A DNA stretch of 64,000 bases, from contig NZ_CP036348.1 in the NCBI RefSeq assembly GCF_007753095.1, positions 3,906,001 through 3,970,000 on the forward strand, given 5' to 3'. A model generated the notes under the pieces. The model was not told where the DNA came from and did not search any database. It saw nothing but the letters and a program-made list of their open reading frames with translations. Position numbers and translations under genes: made by a program. Positions 44,511-52,717 of the stretch are shown here, piece after piece. Source of the stretch: Rosistilla carotiformis. Lineage in GTDB: Bacteria; Planctomycetota; Planctomycetia; Pirellulales; Pirellulaceae. Each line of letters starts with the position of its first letter. Positions within the stretch are counted from its first letter, which is position 1.

Positions 44511-46298
44511 ATGAAAAAGATCGTTCGTTCGCTGTTGTTTCTGGTCCCGTTGGGAGCGATTGCCGCCGGCATCGTCTACGCCCAACGTCCCGGCATATTT
44601 GGCTTTGGACCAGGCGGTCCCGGCGGGCCAGGAGGCCCCCACCGCGAAGAGCGAAAGATCGTGAAGGACTACGATGTCGACGGCAATGGTTGGCTCAACG
44701 CCGATGAACGTCAAGTCGCTCGCAAAGCGATCGCGTCGGATGCCGCGATGGAAGGCGAGCGACGAGGCCGTGGTGGTCCTGGCGGCCCCGGGGGCAGAGG
44801 CCGTGGTCCCGGTGGGCAAGCCGAACCGGGAACGCCCGGTCCGAAGGTAGATGTTGCCGATGTCGCCGTCTATCCCGACAAGCCGCTCTACGATCCCAGC
44901 GTTCTGCGAACGGTCTTCCTGGAATTTGAAAACAACGAGTGGGAAACGGAGCTAGATGAATTCCACGGCACCGATGTCGATGTCCCCGCGACGATGATCG
45001 TCGATGGAAAGACCTACGAAGGTGTCGGCGTACACTTTCGCGGCGCCTCTTCCTTCGGGCATGTTCCGCGTGGATCCAAGCGTTCGTTCAACGTTTCATT
45101 GGACACGATCGACGAAGACCAACGGATCGACGGTTACAAGACGTTGAACTTGTTGAACTGCCACGGCGATCCTTCGATGATGAGTAGCGTTGTCTACTCG
45201 CAGATTGTTCGCAAATACATCCCCGCCCCTAAAGCGAACTTTGTCCACGTGGTCGTTAATGGGGAAAGTTGGGGGCTGTACAACAGCGTGCAACAATTCG
45301 ACAAGACGTTTCTGAAGGAGAACTTCGACGGGTCGAAGGGAACCCGTTGGAAGGTTCCCGGCAACCCCGGCGCCGATGGCGGGCTGCGTTACCTGGGGGA
45401 AGATTTGGCCGAGTACAAATCGCGGTTCGAGATGAAGTCCAACGACGGCGAGAAGGAATGGCAGGCGTTGATTGATTTGTGCAAAACGCTCAACGAAACG
45501 CCGCCGGAACAATTGGTCGCTGCGATCGAACCGATCCTCGATATCGATGAAACGCTTAAATTCCTGGCTCTGGACGTCGTGCTCCTCAACGGCGACGGAT
45601 ACTGGACGCGCGCCAGCGATTACAACCTGTTCCGCGGCAAGGATGGGAAATTCCACGTCATCCCGCACGACATGAACGAAGGCTTCGGATTGGCGGGGCA
45701 CGGCGGTCCACGACCGGGACGTGACGGTCGCGACGGCCCCGGACGCGGACCAGGACGCGGAGACGAGTTCGGCCGCGGTGGACCTCCAGAATTTGGTCCC
45801 GGTCGCGAATTCGATCCCGAACGCCGCGGAGGCCCCGAGGGGCGTGGTGGTCCGGAAGGTCGCCGTGGATTTGGTGGTCCCGAAGGTTTTGCAGGCCCCC
45901 GCGGCCCCGGAGGTTTTGGTGGCCCCGGAGGTCCTGGAGGAGGCATGGCACGTGGACCGCGCGGCGGTGGCGTCGACACCGATCCCTTGATCGGACTCGA
46001 CAGTGATCGGATGCCACTGCGCAGCCGACTGCTAGCGGTACCCGAACTGCGAACGCGTTACATGCAATACGTGCGTGAGCTCGCCGCCGATTCGGTCGCT
46101 TGGGATCAACTGGGGCCGATGGTTGACGAGTATCGCAATCTCATCGATCCGTTGGTCAAAGCCGACACGCGGAAGCTCTCTTCCTACGAAGCGTTCCAGA
46201 ACGCAACGACCAGCGACGCTCCCAAAGCGGACCAACCGATGTCGCTGCGCAAGTTCGCCGAGGAGCGGTCGAAATTCTTGCTTTCGTACGAACGTTGA
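44511..46298 (+). CDS. CotH-family protein kinase-like, with EF-hand and Gly/Pro-rich inserts
   Basis: A 595-residue exported protein of the spore-coat kinase CotH family. It has a signal/anchor (about 5-25), an EF-hand-like 'DYDVDGNGWLNADERQV' (about 59-75) and the CotH domain (about 130-400): 'VGVHFRGASSFGHVPRGSKRSFNVSLD', 'KTLNLLNCHGDPSMMSSVVYSQIVRKY', 'WGLYNSVQQFDKTFLKENFD' and 'FHVIPHDMNEGFG', the last resembling the DxxxxxG metal site. Long Gly/Pro/Arg-rich collagen-like stretches lie near residues 35-45, 90-110 and 400-490. Some CotH proteins phosphorylate other proteins. ATG at 44511 is preferred over 44490 because AGGTG lies upstream and the signal begins there. Confidence 0.88.
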   Translation: MKKIVRSLLFLVPLGAIAAGIVYAQRPGIFGFGPGGPGGPGGPHREERKIVKDYDVDGNGWLNADERQVARKAIASDAAMEGERRGRGGPGGPGGRGRGPGGQAEPGTPGPKVDVADVAVYPDKPLYDPSVLRTVFLEFENNEWETELDEFHGTDVDVPATMIVDGKTYEGVGVHFRGASSFGHVPRGSKRSFNVSLDTIDEDQRIDGYKTLNLLNCHGDPSMMSSVVYSQIVRKYIPAPKANFVHVVVNGESWGLYNSVQQFDKTFLKENFDGSKGTRWKVPGNPGADGGLRYLGEDLAEYKSRFEMKSNDGEKEWQALIDLCKTLNETPPEQLVAAIEPILDIDETLKFLALDVVLLNGDGYWTRASDYNLFRGKDGKFHVIPHDMNEGFGLAGHGGPRPGRDGRDGPGRGPGRGDEFGRGGPPEFGPGREFDPERRGGPEGRGGPEGRRGFGGPEGFAGPRGPGGFGGPGGPGGGMARGPRGGGVDTDPLIGLDSDRMPLRSRLLAVPELRTRYMQYVRELAADSVAWDQLGPMVDEYRNLIDPLVKADTRKLSSYEAFQNATTSDAPKADQPMSLRKFAEERSKFLLSYER

Positions 46299-46314
46299 TT
46301 CTGCAGAACCGATC

Positions 46315-46346
46315 GTGAAGTCGCTCCGAATCGAGAGCGACTTCAC
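46315..46346 (+). terminator. Perfect 12-bp hairpin after the CotH gene
   Basis: GTGAAGTCGCTC (46315-46326) pairs perfectly with GAGCGACTTCAC (46335-46346) with an eight-base loop, 17 bases after the CotH stop and between convergent genes. No T-run follows. It probably marks the transcript end for one or both sides. Confidence 0.55.
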
Positions 46347-46408
46347 CATTCCTCAACCGCAGCGTAGCGAACAATGCCGTTACCAATTACTCGTAGCGAT
46401 TCCTGCCT

Positions 46409-47131
46409 TCAGGCGTCAGGAGCTACGAAATCATGCCACTGCACCCCATCGGGCAGCGTCGACGATGGGGCGAATTCCAGATGCAAGATCCGTCGATGGC
46501 GCCGTGTGCCCGGCGTGGAGGCACCGCTGCTGTGGCTGATCAACGGTCGCATCGCCAACACGTCCCCGGCGGCAGCGTGGATGTCGACCGCGGTCTCGAT
46601 CGATTCGCCCGTGGTGTCGCTCGAACGGTGTGAACCAGGGATGACACGCAGCGGTCCATTTTCAGCGGTCACTTCGTCTAGATGAATCCGCAACGTGAGT
46701 AGCTGTTTCAAAACATCGTCGGACGCGATCACATGAGGCACGCCCGCTTTGACCGTCGGTCGCGAGAAGGCTGCCGACGCGATCGTGTTCTCTTTGACAG
46801 CGATCGACATATCTTTATGCCACGCCAGCCCCCAAGTTCGATCGGGCGGTTTGTCGAAGAACAACGCGCGAACAAGACCGAGGTCGGCTCCCAGTTGTTG
46901 GCGTAGAAACGACAGCAACCGTTCGCATTGCCAAACCGTTGACACCTCGGGGATCGAATCGATCAGGTTCCGCGCCGCGTAGACATGACCACGACTGGAT
47001 CGAGCACGGACACTCTTCGTTTCATCTTCGAATGCGGTTCGGCATACGGCCAGTAAACGTGCAACCGACGCTGGACAAACTGCCTGACGCAGCAAGCAAA
47101 ATCCGTCGCGACGCAGATCCCATTCATCCAT
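46409..47131 (-). CDS. Phytanoyl-CoA dioxygenase (PhyH)-family protein
   Basis: A 240-residue Fe(II)/2-oxoglutarate dioxygenase of the PhyH family. The metal triad is visible: His105 and Asp107 in 'LAWHKDMS', and distal His200 in 'RPLISHSSG', followed by 'GTRRHRRILHLEF' with the Arg that would bind 2-oxoglutarate. 'LRVIPGSH' is a further family mark. The substrate may be a small hydroxylated acid or secondary metabolite. ATG at 47131 has GAGGAAATAGCG upstream; the longer frame is not used. It overlaps the end of the DUF4345 gene by eight bases, so the two form a translationally coupled pair. Confidence 0.88.
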   Translation of the reverse strand: MDEWDLRRDGFCLLRQAVCPASVARLLAVCRTAFEDETKSVRARSSRGHVYAARNLIDSIPEVSTVWQCERLLSFLRQQLGADLGLVRALFFDKPPDRTWGLAWHKDMSIAVKENTIASAAFSRPTVKAGVPHVIASDDVLKQLLTLRIHLDEVTAENGPLRVIPGSHRSSDTTGESIETAVDIHAAAGDVLAMRPLISHSSGASTPGTRRHRRILHLEFAPSSTLPDGVQWHDFVAPDA

Positions 47132-47519
47132 CGCTATTTCCTCGCGAGACCATCGCACATCCAACAAAACAAAGAACCGCCGCGATGGCTTCCATAACGG
47201 CAAACCCCGCGTGCAAGCCGAAGAATCCGTCTGCCATCATGCCAATGCAACGCCCGGTTGCCGATCCGGCCAACGGCAAGCCACCGATCAACAGCGCAGC
47301 AAACAAATCGCCGCGGAGCCACAGAACAAACATGGCAGCAGCGATACCGAACTCGATCCCGCCGTAGAAGGCTCGAATTTCGGTCGCCATCTGCGGCGTG
47401 CGTTCTGCGATTCCAAACGCTTCCAACAACGCGTTGGGCATCACAGTCAACCAAATCGCAAAACCGGCAAACGCAGCGGCGGTGATCAGGATCACGACGG
47501 TCGGGAAGCGGCTGGACAT
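47124..47519 (-). CDS. DUF4345 membrane protein
   Basis: A 131-residue protein with four membrane helices ('TVVILITAAAFAGFAIWLTVMP', 'FYGGIEFGIAAAMFVLWL', 'LFAALLIGGLPLAGSATGRC', 'GLHAGFAVMEAIAAVLCFVGCA') and the DUF4345-type 'AEIRAFYGGIEFG' motif. Its function is unknown. ATG at 47519 has AAGGACC upstream; the extended frame to 47660 overlaps the phosphatase gene and is not supported. It is coupled with the PhyH gene. Confidence 0.8.
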   Translation of the reverse strand: MSSRFPTVVILITAAAFAGFAIWLTVMPNALLEAFGIAERTPQMATEIRAFYGGIEFGIAAAMFVLWLRGDLFAALLIGGLPLAGSATGRCIGMMADGFFGLHAGFAVMEAIAAVLCFVGCAMVSRGNSDG

Positions 47520-47589
47520 GGTCGAAGGTCCTTGGGCTGGCTCTAATGCGTGCATCCAAAATTCAGCGGTACGTCCGCAGCTCCTAGGC

Positions 47590-48150
47590 TCATTCGGTCC
47601 ACGATAAAACAAACGCTTCTTGGCTCGCGTTTTCAGGAGCTTTCCAGCTGGCGCGTTCAATGTCGGCTTGGCGAAGTTGTGTCAGCAGATCGAGGACATT
47701 ATCCCGCGTTGCGAGACCGTGTCGCAGCAACCAACAGCAGACCGTTGTGCCCGTCCGCCCCATCCCACCAAAACAATGGACGTAGACGGGGCGATCGGCC
47801 GCGAGCGATAGGTCAATCGCATCGAGGATCGACCGCATGCGGTCGACCGAAGTGACACCGCCATCGGGGATCGGGAAACGCAAGTGGGCAAATTGGTCCC
47901 CCGCCAGTTTTCGCAATCCGTTGTCGTAGCGAACAAACGGCTTTCCGGAATTGTTCGTTTCCCCTTCCTCCTGAAGGTTGATGAACGTTCGCATGCCCGC
48001 ATCGCACAACGACTGCAGCCGCTGCTGATGTTCTGCCGGTTCGGGACGCCCAGGATACGCTCCCGCCAGGAACAGATCGTCCAAAACCCAGTATGTCCGC
48101 GAGCATGGAGTCGGTTGGACGGGAGCGACAAAACGAGAGGGGATCTGCAT
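47590..48150 (-). CDS. Dual-specificity / tyrosine phosphatase
   Basis: A 186-residue cysteine phosphatase. The P-loop is Cys126 to Arg132 in 'VHCFGGMGRTG' (HCx5RT), preceded by 'FPIPDGGVTSVDRMRSILDAI' (about 92-112) with the general-acid Asp in the 'PDGG' loop. The N-terminal 'YWVLDDLFLAGAYPG' resembles planctomycete and plant-like DUSP proteins, which act on phosphoproteins, phosphoinositides or polyphosphate. ATG at 48150 gives the natural start; GTG at 48159 is possible. It lies 70 bases upstream of the DUF4345/PhyH pair on the same strand and downstream of the sugar porter. Confidence 0.88.
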   Translation of the reverse strand: MQIPSRFVAPVQPTPCSRTYWVLDDLFLAGAYPGRPEPAEHQQRLQSLCDAGMRTFINLQEEGETNNSGKPFVRYDNGLRKLAGDQFAHLRFPIPDGGVTSVDRMRSILDAIDLSLAADRPVYVHCFGGMGRTGTTVCCWLLRHGLATRDNVLDLLTQLRQADIERASWKAPENASQEAFVLSWTE

Positions 48151-48225
48151 ACACAACACTTTGCAAAGCGGGTCCTAGGAAATCAGACTTTGGCTGACGA
48201 TTATAGGGGAAACGTGGGACGGCGA

Positions 48226-49563
48226 TCATGGATCGACAATCCCCAACCGCGCCTGCATTTCTTCCAGCGGAACGCCTTTGGTCTCCGGCATGAAAAACTT
48301 CACCCAGACCAATTGCAACACCATCATTGCGGCGAAGACGGCAAAGATTGCCGCGGGAGGAAGCCGGGCTGCCAATGTTGGAAAGACCAAGGTTAGAAGC
48401 GCCGCGAACAACCAATGCGTACTGCTCCCCCAGGCCTGGCCGGCGGCGCGATGCCGATTCGGGAAGATCTCACTGATGAAGACCCAAATCACCGCTCCCT
48501 GTCCGATCGCATGCGCGGCGATGAATGCGAAGATACACGCGGGAACAATCTGAAACGTTTCGGTCCAGAACGCCCACGTACACAATCCCAGCGAGCCAAT
48601 GTAGCCGAACGATCCGATAAACATAAGCGTCCGTCGCCCCAGCCGATCGATCAGCCAAAGGCCGAGATAGGTGAAGATCAGATTCGTGATTCCGATTCCG
48701 ACCGATTGCAGCAACGCCGCGCGCTCGCCCAGCCCGGTCCATTCAAAAATGCGCGGAGCGAAGTAGAGGATCGCATTGATGCCCGACAGTTGGTTAAAAA
48801 AGGCGATTAGGAAGGCGAGTGTAATTGGCTTCCGCAGTCGTGGTGTAAAAAAGGCCGCGTTCGTTGACGCTTCGCCTCCGCTGGTTCGCACCGACTCAAC
48901 GAGATCCGTCAACTGCTGCGTTGAAAAATCGGGATTCACCGACGCAAAGACGTCTCTCCCCGCATCGCTTCTACCGCCGTGCGTGATCAACCAACGCGGG
49001 CTTTCAGGAATGGTAAAGCACATCACGGTGTAGATTATCGCGGGGATCGCTTCCACTCCCAACATCCATCGCCAAGCGATCGCAGCGTCGACATAGTTGC
49101 CGATCAAATAGTTGGAGACAAACGCAACTAGAATCCCAAAGACGATGTTGAACTGAAACATACCGGCCAGCCGACCACGCAGTCCCGGCGGCGCAATCTC
49201 TGCGATATACAGGGGCGAAGCGACTGTCGCGATGCCGACGCCGACGCCCCCAATGAACCGGGCTAGCATGAAAGTGTACGGATCGACTGCGAGTGCAGAA
49301 CCGATTGCCGAAACGAAATACAGGCATCCGATCCATAGCAACGTTTTCCGTCGCCCAAAGCGCTCCGTCGGCACCCCGCCGAAGACCGCTCCGAGAACCG
49401 TTCCCCAAAGCGCAGCACTCATGCAGATCCCGTGCGTAATACCATCCAGACGCCACAACGTTTGGATGTCTTGTTCAGCACCCGAAATCACGATCGTGTC
49501 GAACCCAAAAAGAAAACCTGCCAACGCAGACGTTAGGGACCAGATAAAGAGTCGTGGGTTCAT
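48226..49563 (-). CDS. Sugar porter-family MFS transporter
   Basis: A 445-residue 12-helix major facilitator of the sugar porter family (XylE/GLUT-like). Visible signatures: 'LFGFDTIVISG' in helix 1, 'GGVPTERFGRRKTL' between helices 2 and 3, 'RFIGGVGVGIATVASPLYIAEIAPPGLRGRLAG' (about residues 87-120), 'PESPRWLITHG' before the central loop, 'FNQLSGINAILYFAPRIF' in helix 7 and 'PETKGVPLEEM' near the end. The 'QLSGIN' block binds hexose in XylE. It imports a monosaccharide with protons or sodium. It precedes the phosphatase gene by 76 bases on the same strand and is divergent from a sulfatase, which suits uptake of sugar freed from sulfated glycans. Confidence 0.93.
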   Translation of the reverse strand: MNPRLFIWSLTSALAGFLFGFDTIVISGAEQDIQTLWRLDGITHGICMSAALWGTVLGAVFGGVPTERFGRRKTLLWIGCLYFVSAIGSALAVDPYTFMLARFIGGVGVGIATVASPLYIAEIAPPGLRGRLAGMFQFNIVFGILVAFVSNYLIGNYVDAAIAWRWMLGVEAIPAIIYTVMCFTIPESPRWLITHGGRSDAGRDVFASVNPDFSTQQLTDLVESVRTSGGEASTNAAFFTPRLRKPITLAFLIAFFNQLSGINAILYFAPRIFEWTGLGERAALLQSVGIGITNLIFTYLGLWLIDRLGRRTLMFIGSFGYIGSLGLCTWAFWTETFQIVPACIFAFIAAHAIGQGAVIWVFISEIFPNRHRAAGQAWGSSTHWLFAALLTLVFPTLAARLPPAAIFAVFAAMMVLQLVWVKFFMPETKGVPLEEMQARLGIVDP

Positions 49564-49990
49564 GCGCGAATCGCTCCTGTCTGCTGTGCGAGTGTTTGAC
49601 GGCGGTGCATGATATCCTACGCGTAAGTCGATCGTGACTCGACCGCTGTCGCGTCAGGAATTCTGACCAGCTCTGTTTTCCATATTTCGACGGCTCTGCG
49701 ATGAAGCGCGTTTTCACAAGCAGCCTCCGCTTCAGCCCGGGCTCGCCCTCGCCAGCTCGCAACAAATCATTCCTCGCCGAACCGTTCATGTTATGCTGTT
49801 CGCTGGCATTGAAACTGGCCGCGGATTCATTGTGTGCAAACCGAACATTTGCGTTGCCAAATCCGCCGACGGCGTTCCAGTCCATCGTTGGATACCGCCA
49901 CCATCGATGCGATCGTATGGAGGCGGCGGACGGGAGTTTGGCCTTCGCCATAAAACAGTTTCAAACCACAGGCACCGGGGAAATTGAAGA
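49564..49990. other. Intergenic region between sugar porter and sulfatase
   Basis: About 430 bases between divergent genes. Short frames exist but none has a ribosome binding site and recognisable product. I did not find a clear operator or hairpin; promoters of both genes must lie here. Confidence 0.4.
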
Positions 49991-51412
49991 ATGAATCGAT
50001 TGCAATGGCTAGCTTGCGCGAGTGCTTACATGCTTACCGCATTCTGGAGCGCGGCGACGTTTGCTGACCGACGTCCGCCCAACGTCGTCGTTGTTTTCAT
50101 CGATGACATGGGCTACGCCGACCCGAGTTGTTTTGGCAATCCCGCGATGAAGACGCCCAACATCGACCGGCTGGCCGCCGAAGGGATTCGCTTGACGAAC
50201 TTCTACGTCAACTCGCCGATCTGTTCGGCGTCACGCGTCGCGCTAACGACCGGACAGTATCAACAACGTTATCGCATCCATTCGTATCTGGCGACGCGAG
50301 AATCGAATCGACAGCGGAAGATGCCCGACTGGCTCGATCCCAACGCGCCAACACTGGCCAAGCTTTTGAAGTCGGCTGGCTACGCGACAGCTCACTTTGG
50401 CAAGTGGCACATGGGCGGAGGAAGAGACGTTGGCGACGCTCCCTTACCACAGGCGTATGGTTTCGACGAATCGTTGGTTTCATTTGAAGGGCTCGGCGAT
50501 CGGATTCTGTGGCAGAAGACGGGCAACCAAGAACAGAGTTGGAAACATGGACGTGGCGATATCCTCGACCTACCCAAACACAAAACCACCGAAACCTATG
50601 TCGATCATGCGATCGACTTCATGACTGCGAATCGTGACCGACGATTCTATTTGCGCGTCTTTCCCAACGACGTCCACGACCGCCACGAACCGTCGCCCGA
50701 ACAGCGAAAGAAGTGGGCGGGGACTTCGGACAACCCACCCGACATCGAATTTTTTGCGGTTCTCGATGAAACCGATCGTCAGATCGGCCGACTACTGAGC
50801 GCAATCGACGCGTTGGAGTTGACCGACAACACACTCGTCCTGTTCACAAGCGATAACGGACCGACCGACTGGCCGCGATACTACAAAGCCGGCCATCAAC
50901 CGCCTGGCTTCACCGGGCCGCTGCGGGGACGCAAATGGAGTCTCTACGAAGGCGGGATTCGGATGCCCTTCATCGCCCGCTGGCCGGGCAAAATCCCTGC
51001 TGGCGTGACGAACGATCGATCCGTGATGGCCGCGATCGATGTCTTGCCAACGATCGCCAAACTTTGCGGGTTGGAAGACCGCGTACAACGATCCGACGGA
51101 GTTGACATGTCGGAAGCATTGTATGGCGAACCGGCCTCGCGCGATCGACCGATCTTCTGGGAATACGGAGTCCATGGCAGCATCAAGCCCGGCAGAGCTG
51201 AAAACATCAGCCCTCAACTGGCGATGCGGCAGAGCAACTGGAAACTGATGTGTAATCCCGACGGCAGCGAACAAAAACTGTTCGACCTCGCCAACGATAT
51301 CGGTGAAACCGTCAACGTCGCAGCGAACCACGACCAGCGTACCGCGGAGATGCAGTCCCAGTTACTGCGATGGTGGAACGAAATGAATGCCTACTACGAG
51401 ACCAGGCAATAG
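49991..51412 (+). CDS. Secreted sulfatase (CSASR)
   Basis: A 473-residue sulfatase with a Sec signal (residues 1-25). 'NVVVVFIDDMGYAD' has the calcium Asp pair; the modification site is Cys78-Ser-Ala-Ser-Arg82 in 'SPICSASRVALTTGQY', with Ala replacing Pro. 'HFGKWHMGGGRDVG' and 'LFTSDNGPTDWPRYYKAGH' carry the other active-site residues. The C-terminal 'WKLMCNPDGSEQKLFDLANDIGE' is typical of this class. It lies next to a sugar porter gene (divergent) and 83 bases upstream of a nucleoside hydrolase-like gene, so it probably serves uptake of a sulfated saccharide. Confidence 0.92.
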   Translation: MNRLQWLACASAYMLTAFWSAATFADRRPPNVVVVFIDDMGYADPSCFGNPAMKTPNIDRLAAEGIRLTNFYVNSPICSASRVALTTGQYQQRYRIHSYLATRESNRQRKMPDWLDPNAPTLAKLLKSAGYATAHFGKWHMGGGRDVGDAPLPQAYGFDESLVSFEGLGDRILWQKTGNQEQSWKHGRGDILDLPKHKTTETYVDHAIDFMTANRDRRFYLRVFPNDVHDRHEPSPEQRKKWAGTSDNPPDIEFFAVLDETDRQIGRLLSAIDALELTDNTLVLFTSDNGPTDWPRYYKAGHQPPGFTGPLRGRKWSLYEGGIRMPFIARWPGKIPAGVTNDRSVMAAIDVLPTIAKLCGLEDRVQRSDGVDMSEALYGEPASRDRPIFWEYGVHGSIKPGRAENISPQLAMRQSNWKLMCNPDGSEQKLFDLANDIGETVNVAANHDQRTAEMQSQLLRWWNEMNAYYETRQ

Positions 51413-51495
51413 AATACTTCCTGCCGCATGATCCCGAGCGCATTACCCTTTTTGGCATCGTCGATCTGGCAATCCGCCAAACCGAGGACCCTGTT

Positions 51496-52494
51496 ATGAA
51501 GACCACCCAGTATTTCCCGACCGCATTGCTGGCTCTTCTGTTTCTTTTCGCCATTGGCAACTGCGTAGCGCAGGCCGCTTCACCGTCAGGAGGCGCTCTT
51601 GAGGGCGATCGTCCGCGGTTGATCGTCTCGACCGATATTGGCGGCTCCGACCCGGACGACTTTCAATCGCTAGTCCATCTACTGCTGTACGCTGACGTTT
51701 TAGATTTGGAAGGCATCATCGCCTCTCCGCCCCAGGCAGGGCGAACGAAGGACATCATTGAAGTAATCGATGCGTATGCCCACGACGATGCGCGCCTCAA
51801 AGACCATTCAAAAGACTATCCCGCTCCCGAGGCGCTGCGAAGGATCGCGAAGCAGGGGGCTCACGACAAGGCACCAAAGAAAGGCTGGTCCGAACCGACC
51901 GAGGGCTCGCGATGGATCATCGAACGGGCGCATTCCGCCGAAGAACGGCCGTTGTGGATTCTCGTCTGGGGCAGCATCACCGATGTGGCTCAGGCGATCC
52001 ACGACGATCCTTCGATCAAAGAACACATTCGCCTCTATTCGATCGGATCTTGGAACACGGCGCAAGACCGATCGGCTCGCGACTACTTATTCGAGCATCA
52101 CAAGGACTTGTGGTGGATCGAGAGCGACACGACTTTCCGAGGCATGTACATGGGCGGCATACAAGATGGAGAGTGGGGCAACCTTCCATTCGTCGAGCGA
52201 AACGTGAAGGGGCACGGCGCGCTCGGTGATCTCTTCTTCCGAAAGAAACGCGACATCAAGATGGGCGACACGCCGTCGCTGCTGTACTTGCTTCGTGGCG
52301 ATGCCAACGACCCCACGGCATCGCACTGGGGCGGCGCGTTTGTAGCGACCGATCACGGCAAACAGTATTGGACCGATAATCCCGATCCCGAACTGTCCAC
52401 CGCCAACCGCGCCGGCGCCAAAACCGTCAGTAACTGGCGCCGCGCGTACCTCGAAGACTGGAAACAACGGATGGATCGCGTGACAAAGCCCTAG
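51496..52494 (+). CDS. Exported DUF1593-like nucleoside hydrolase-fold protein
   Basis: A 332-residue secreted protein with a Sec signal (residues 1-28, 'FPTALLALLFLFAIGNCVAQA') and a nucleoside hydrolase-like domain. 'LIVSTDIGGSDPDDFQSLVHLL' (about 42-63) replaces the classic DxDxGxDD calcium motif and 'ILVWGSITDVAQAI' (about 155-168) is a family mark. DUF1593 members are thought to cleave ribosides or glycosidic bonds but few have been tested. The ATG at 51496 has GAGGA upstream; the frame from 51370 lies inside the sulfatase gene. It may be co-transcribed with the preceding sulfatase. Confidence 0.82.
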   Translation: MKTTQYFPTALLALLFLFAIGNCVAQAASPSGGALEGDRPRLIVSTDIGGSDPDDFQSLVHLLLYADVLDLEGIIASPPQAGRTKDIIEVIDAYAHDDARLKDHSKDYPAPEALRRIAKQGAHDKAPKKGWSEPTEGSRWIIERAHSAEERPLWILVWGSITDVAQAIHDDPSIKEHIRLYSIGSWNTAQDRSARDYLFEHHKDLWWIESDTTFRGMYMGGIQDGEWGNLPFVERNVKGHGALGDLFFRKKRDIKMGDTPSLLYLLRGDANDPTASHWGGAFVATDHGKQYWTDNPDPELSTANRAGAKTVSNWRRAYLEDWKQRMDRVTKP

Positions 52495-52598
52495 TCGTCT
52501 ACTGGATGACCTTCTCGATCTTCTCTTTCAGATCCTCGATCCGGCCGCATTCCGTGACCGACGAGTGGTTTGTAAAACTTTGACCTTGGGGACTGATG

Positions 52599-52692
52599 GT
52601 AGTGGACGAGGTCACGAGTCCCCATAATCTCTGGCGCGAACGGACTCGTGACATCGTCCACTACCCTAAGGACTCGTGACCTCGTCCACTAC
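52599..52692. repeat. Dispersed hairpin repeat with an extra arm
   Basis: The left arm (52599-52621, beginning GTAGTGGACGAGG) matches the arm of the 35-kb repeats with one changed base (GGTCACG for GGTTACG). Two complementary arms follow, 52642-52664 (one mismatch) and 52670-52692 (perfect). Either could pair with the left arm, giving alternative hairpins. It lies between the convergent ends of the nucleoside hydrolase-like gene and the first DUF1254 gene. Confidence 0.75.
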
Positions 52693-52717
52693 TCTAAAGT
52701 TTGGTGTCGGCGCTGGA

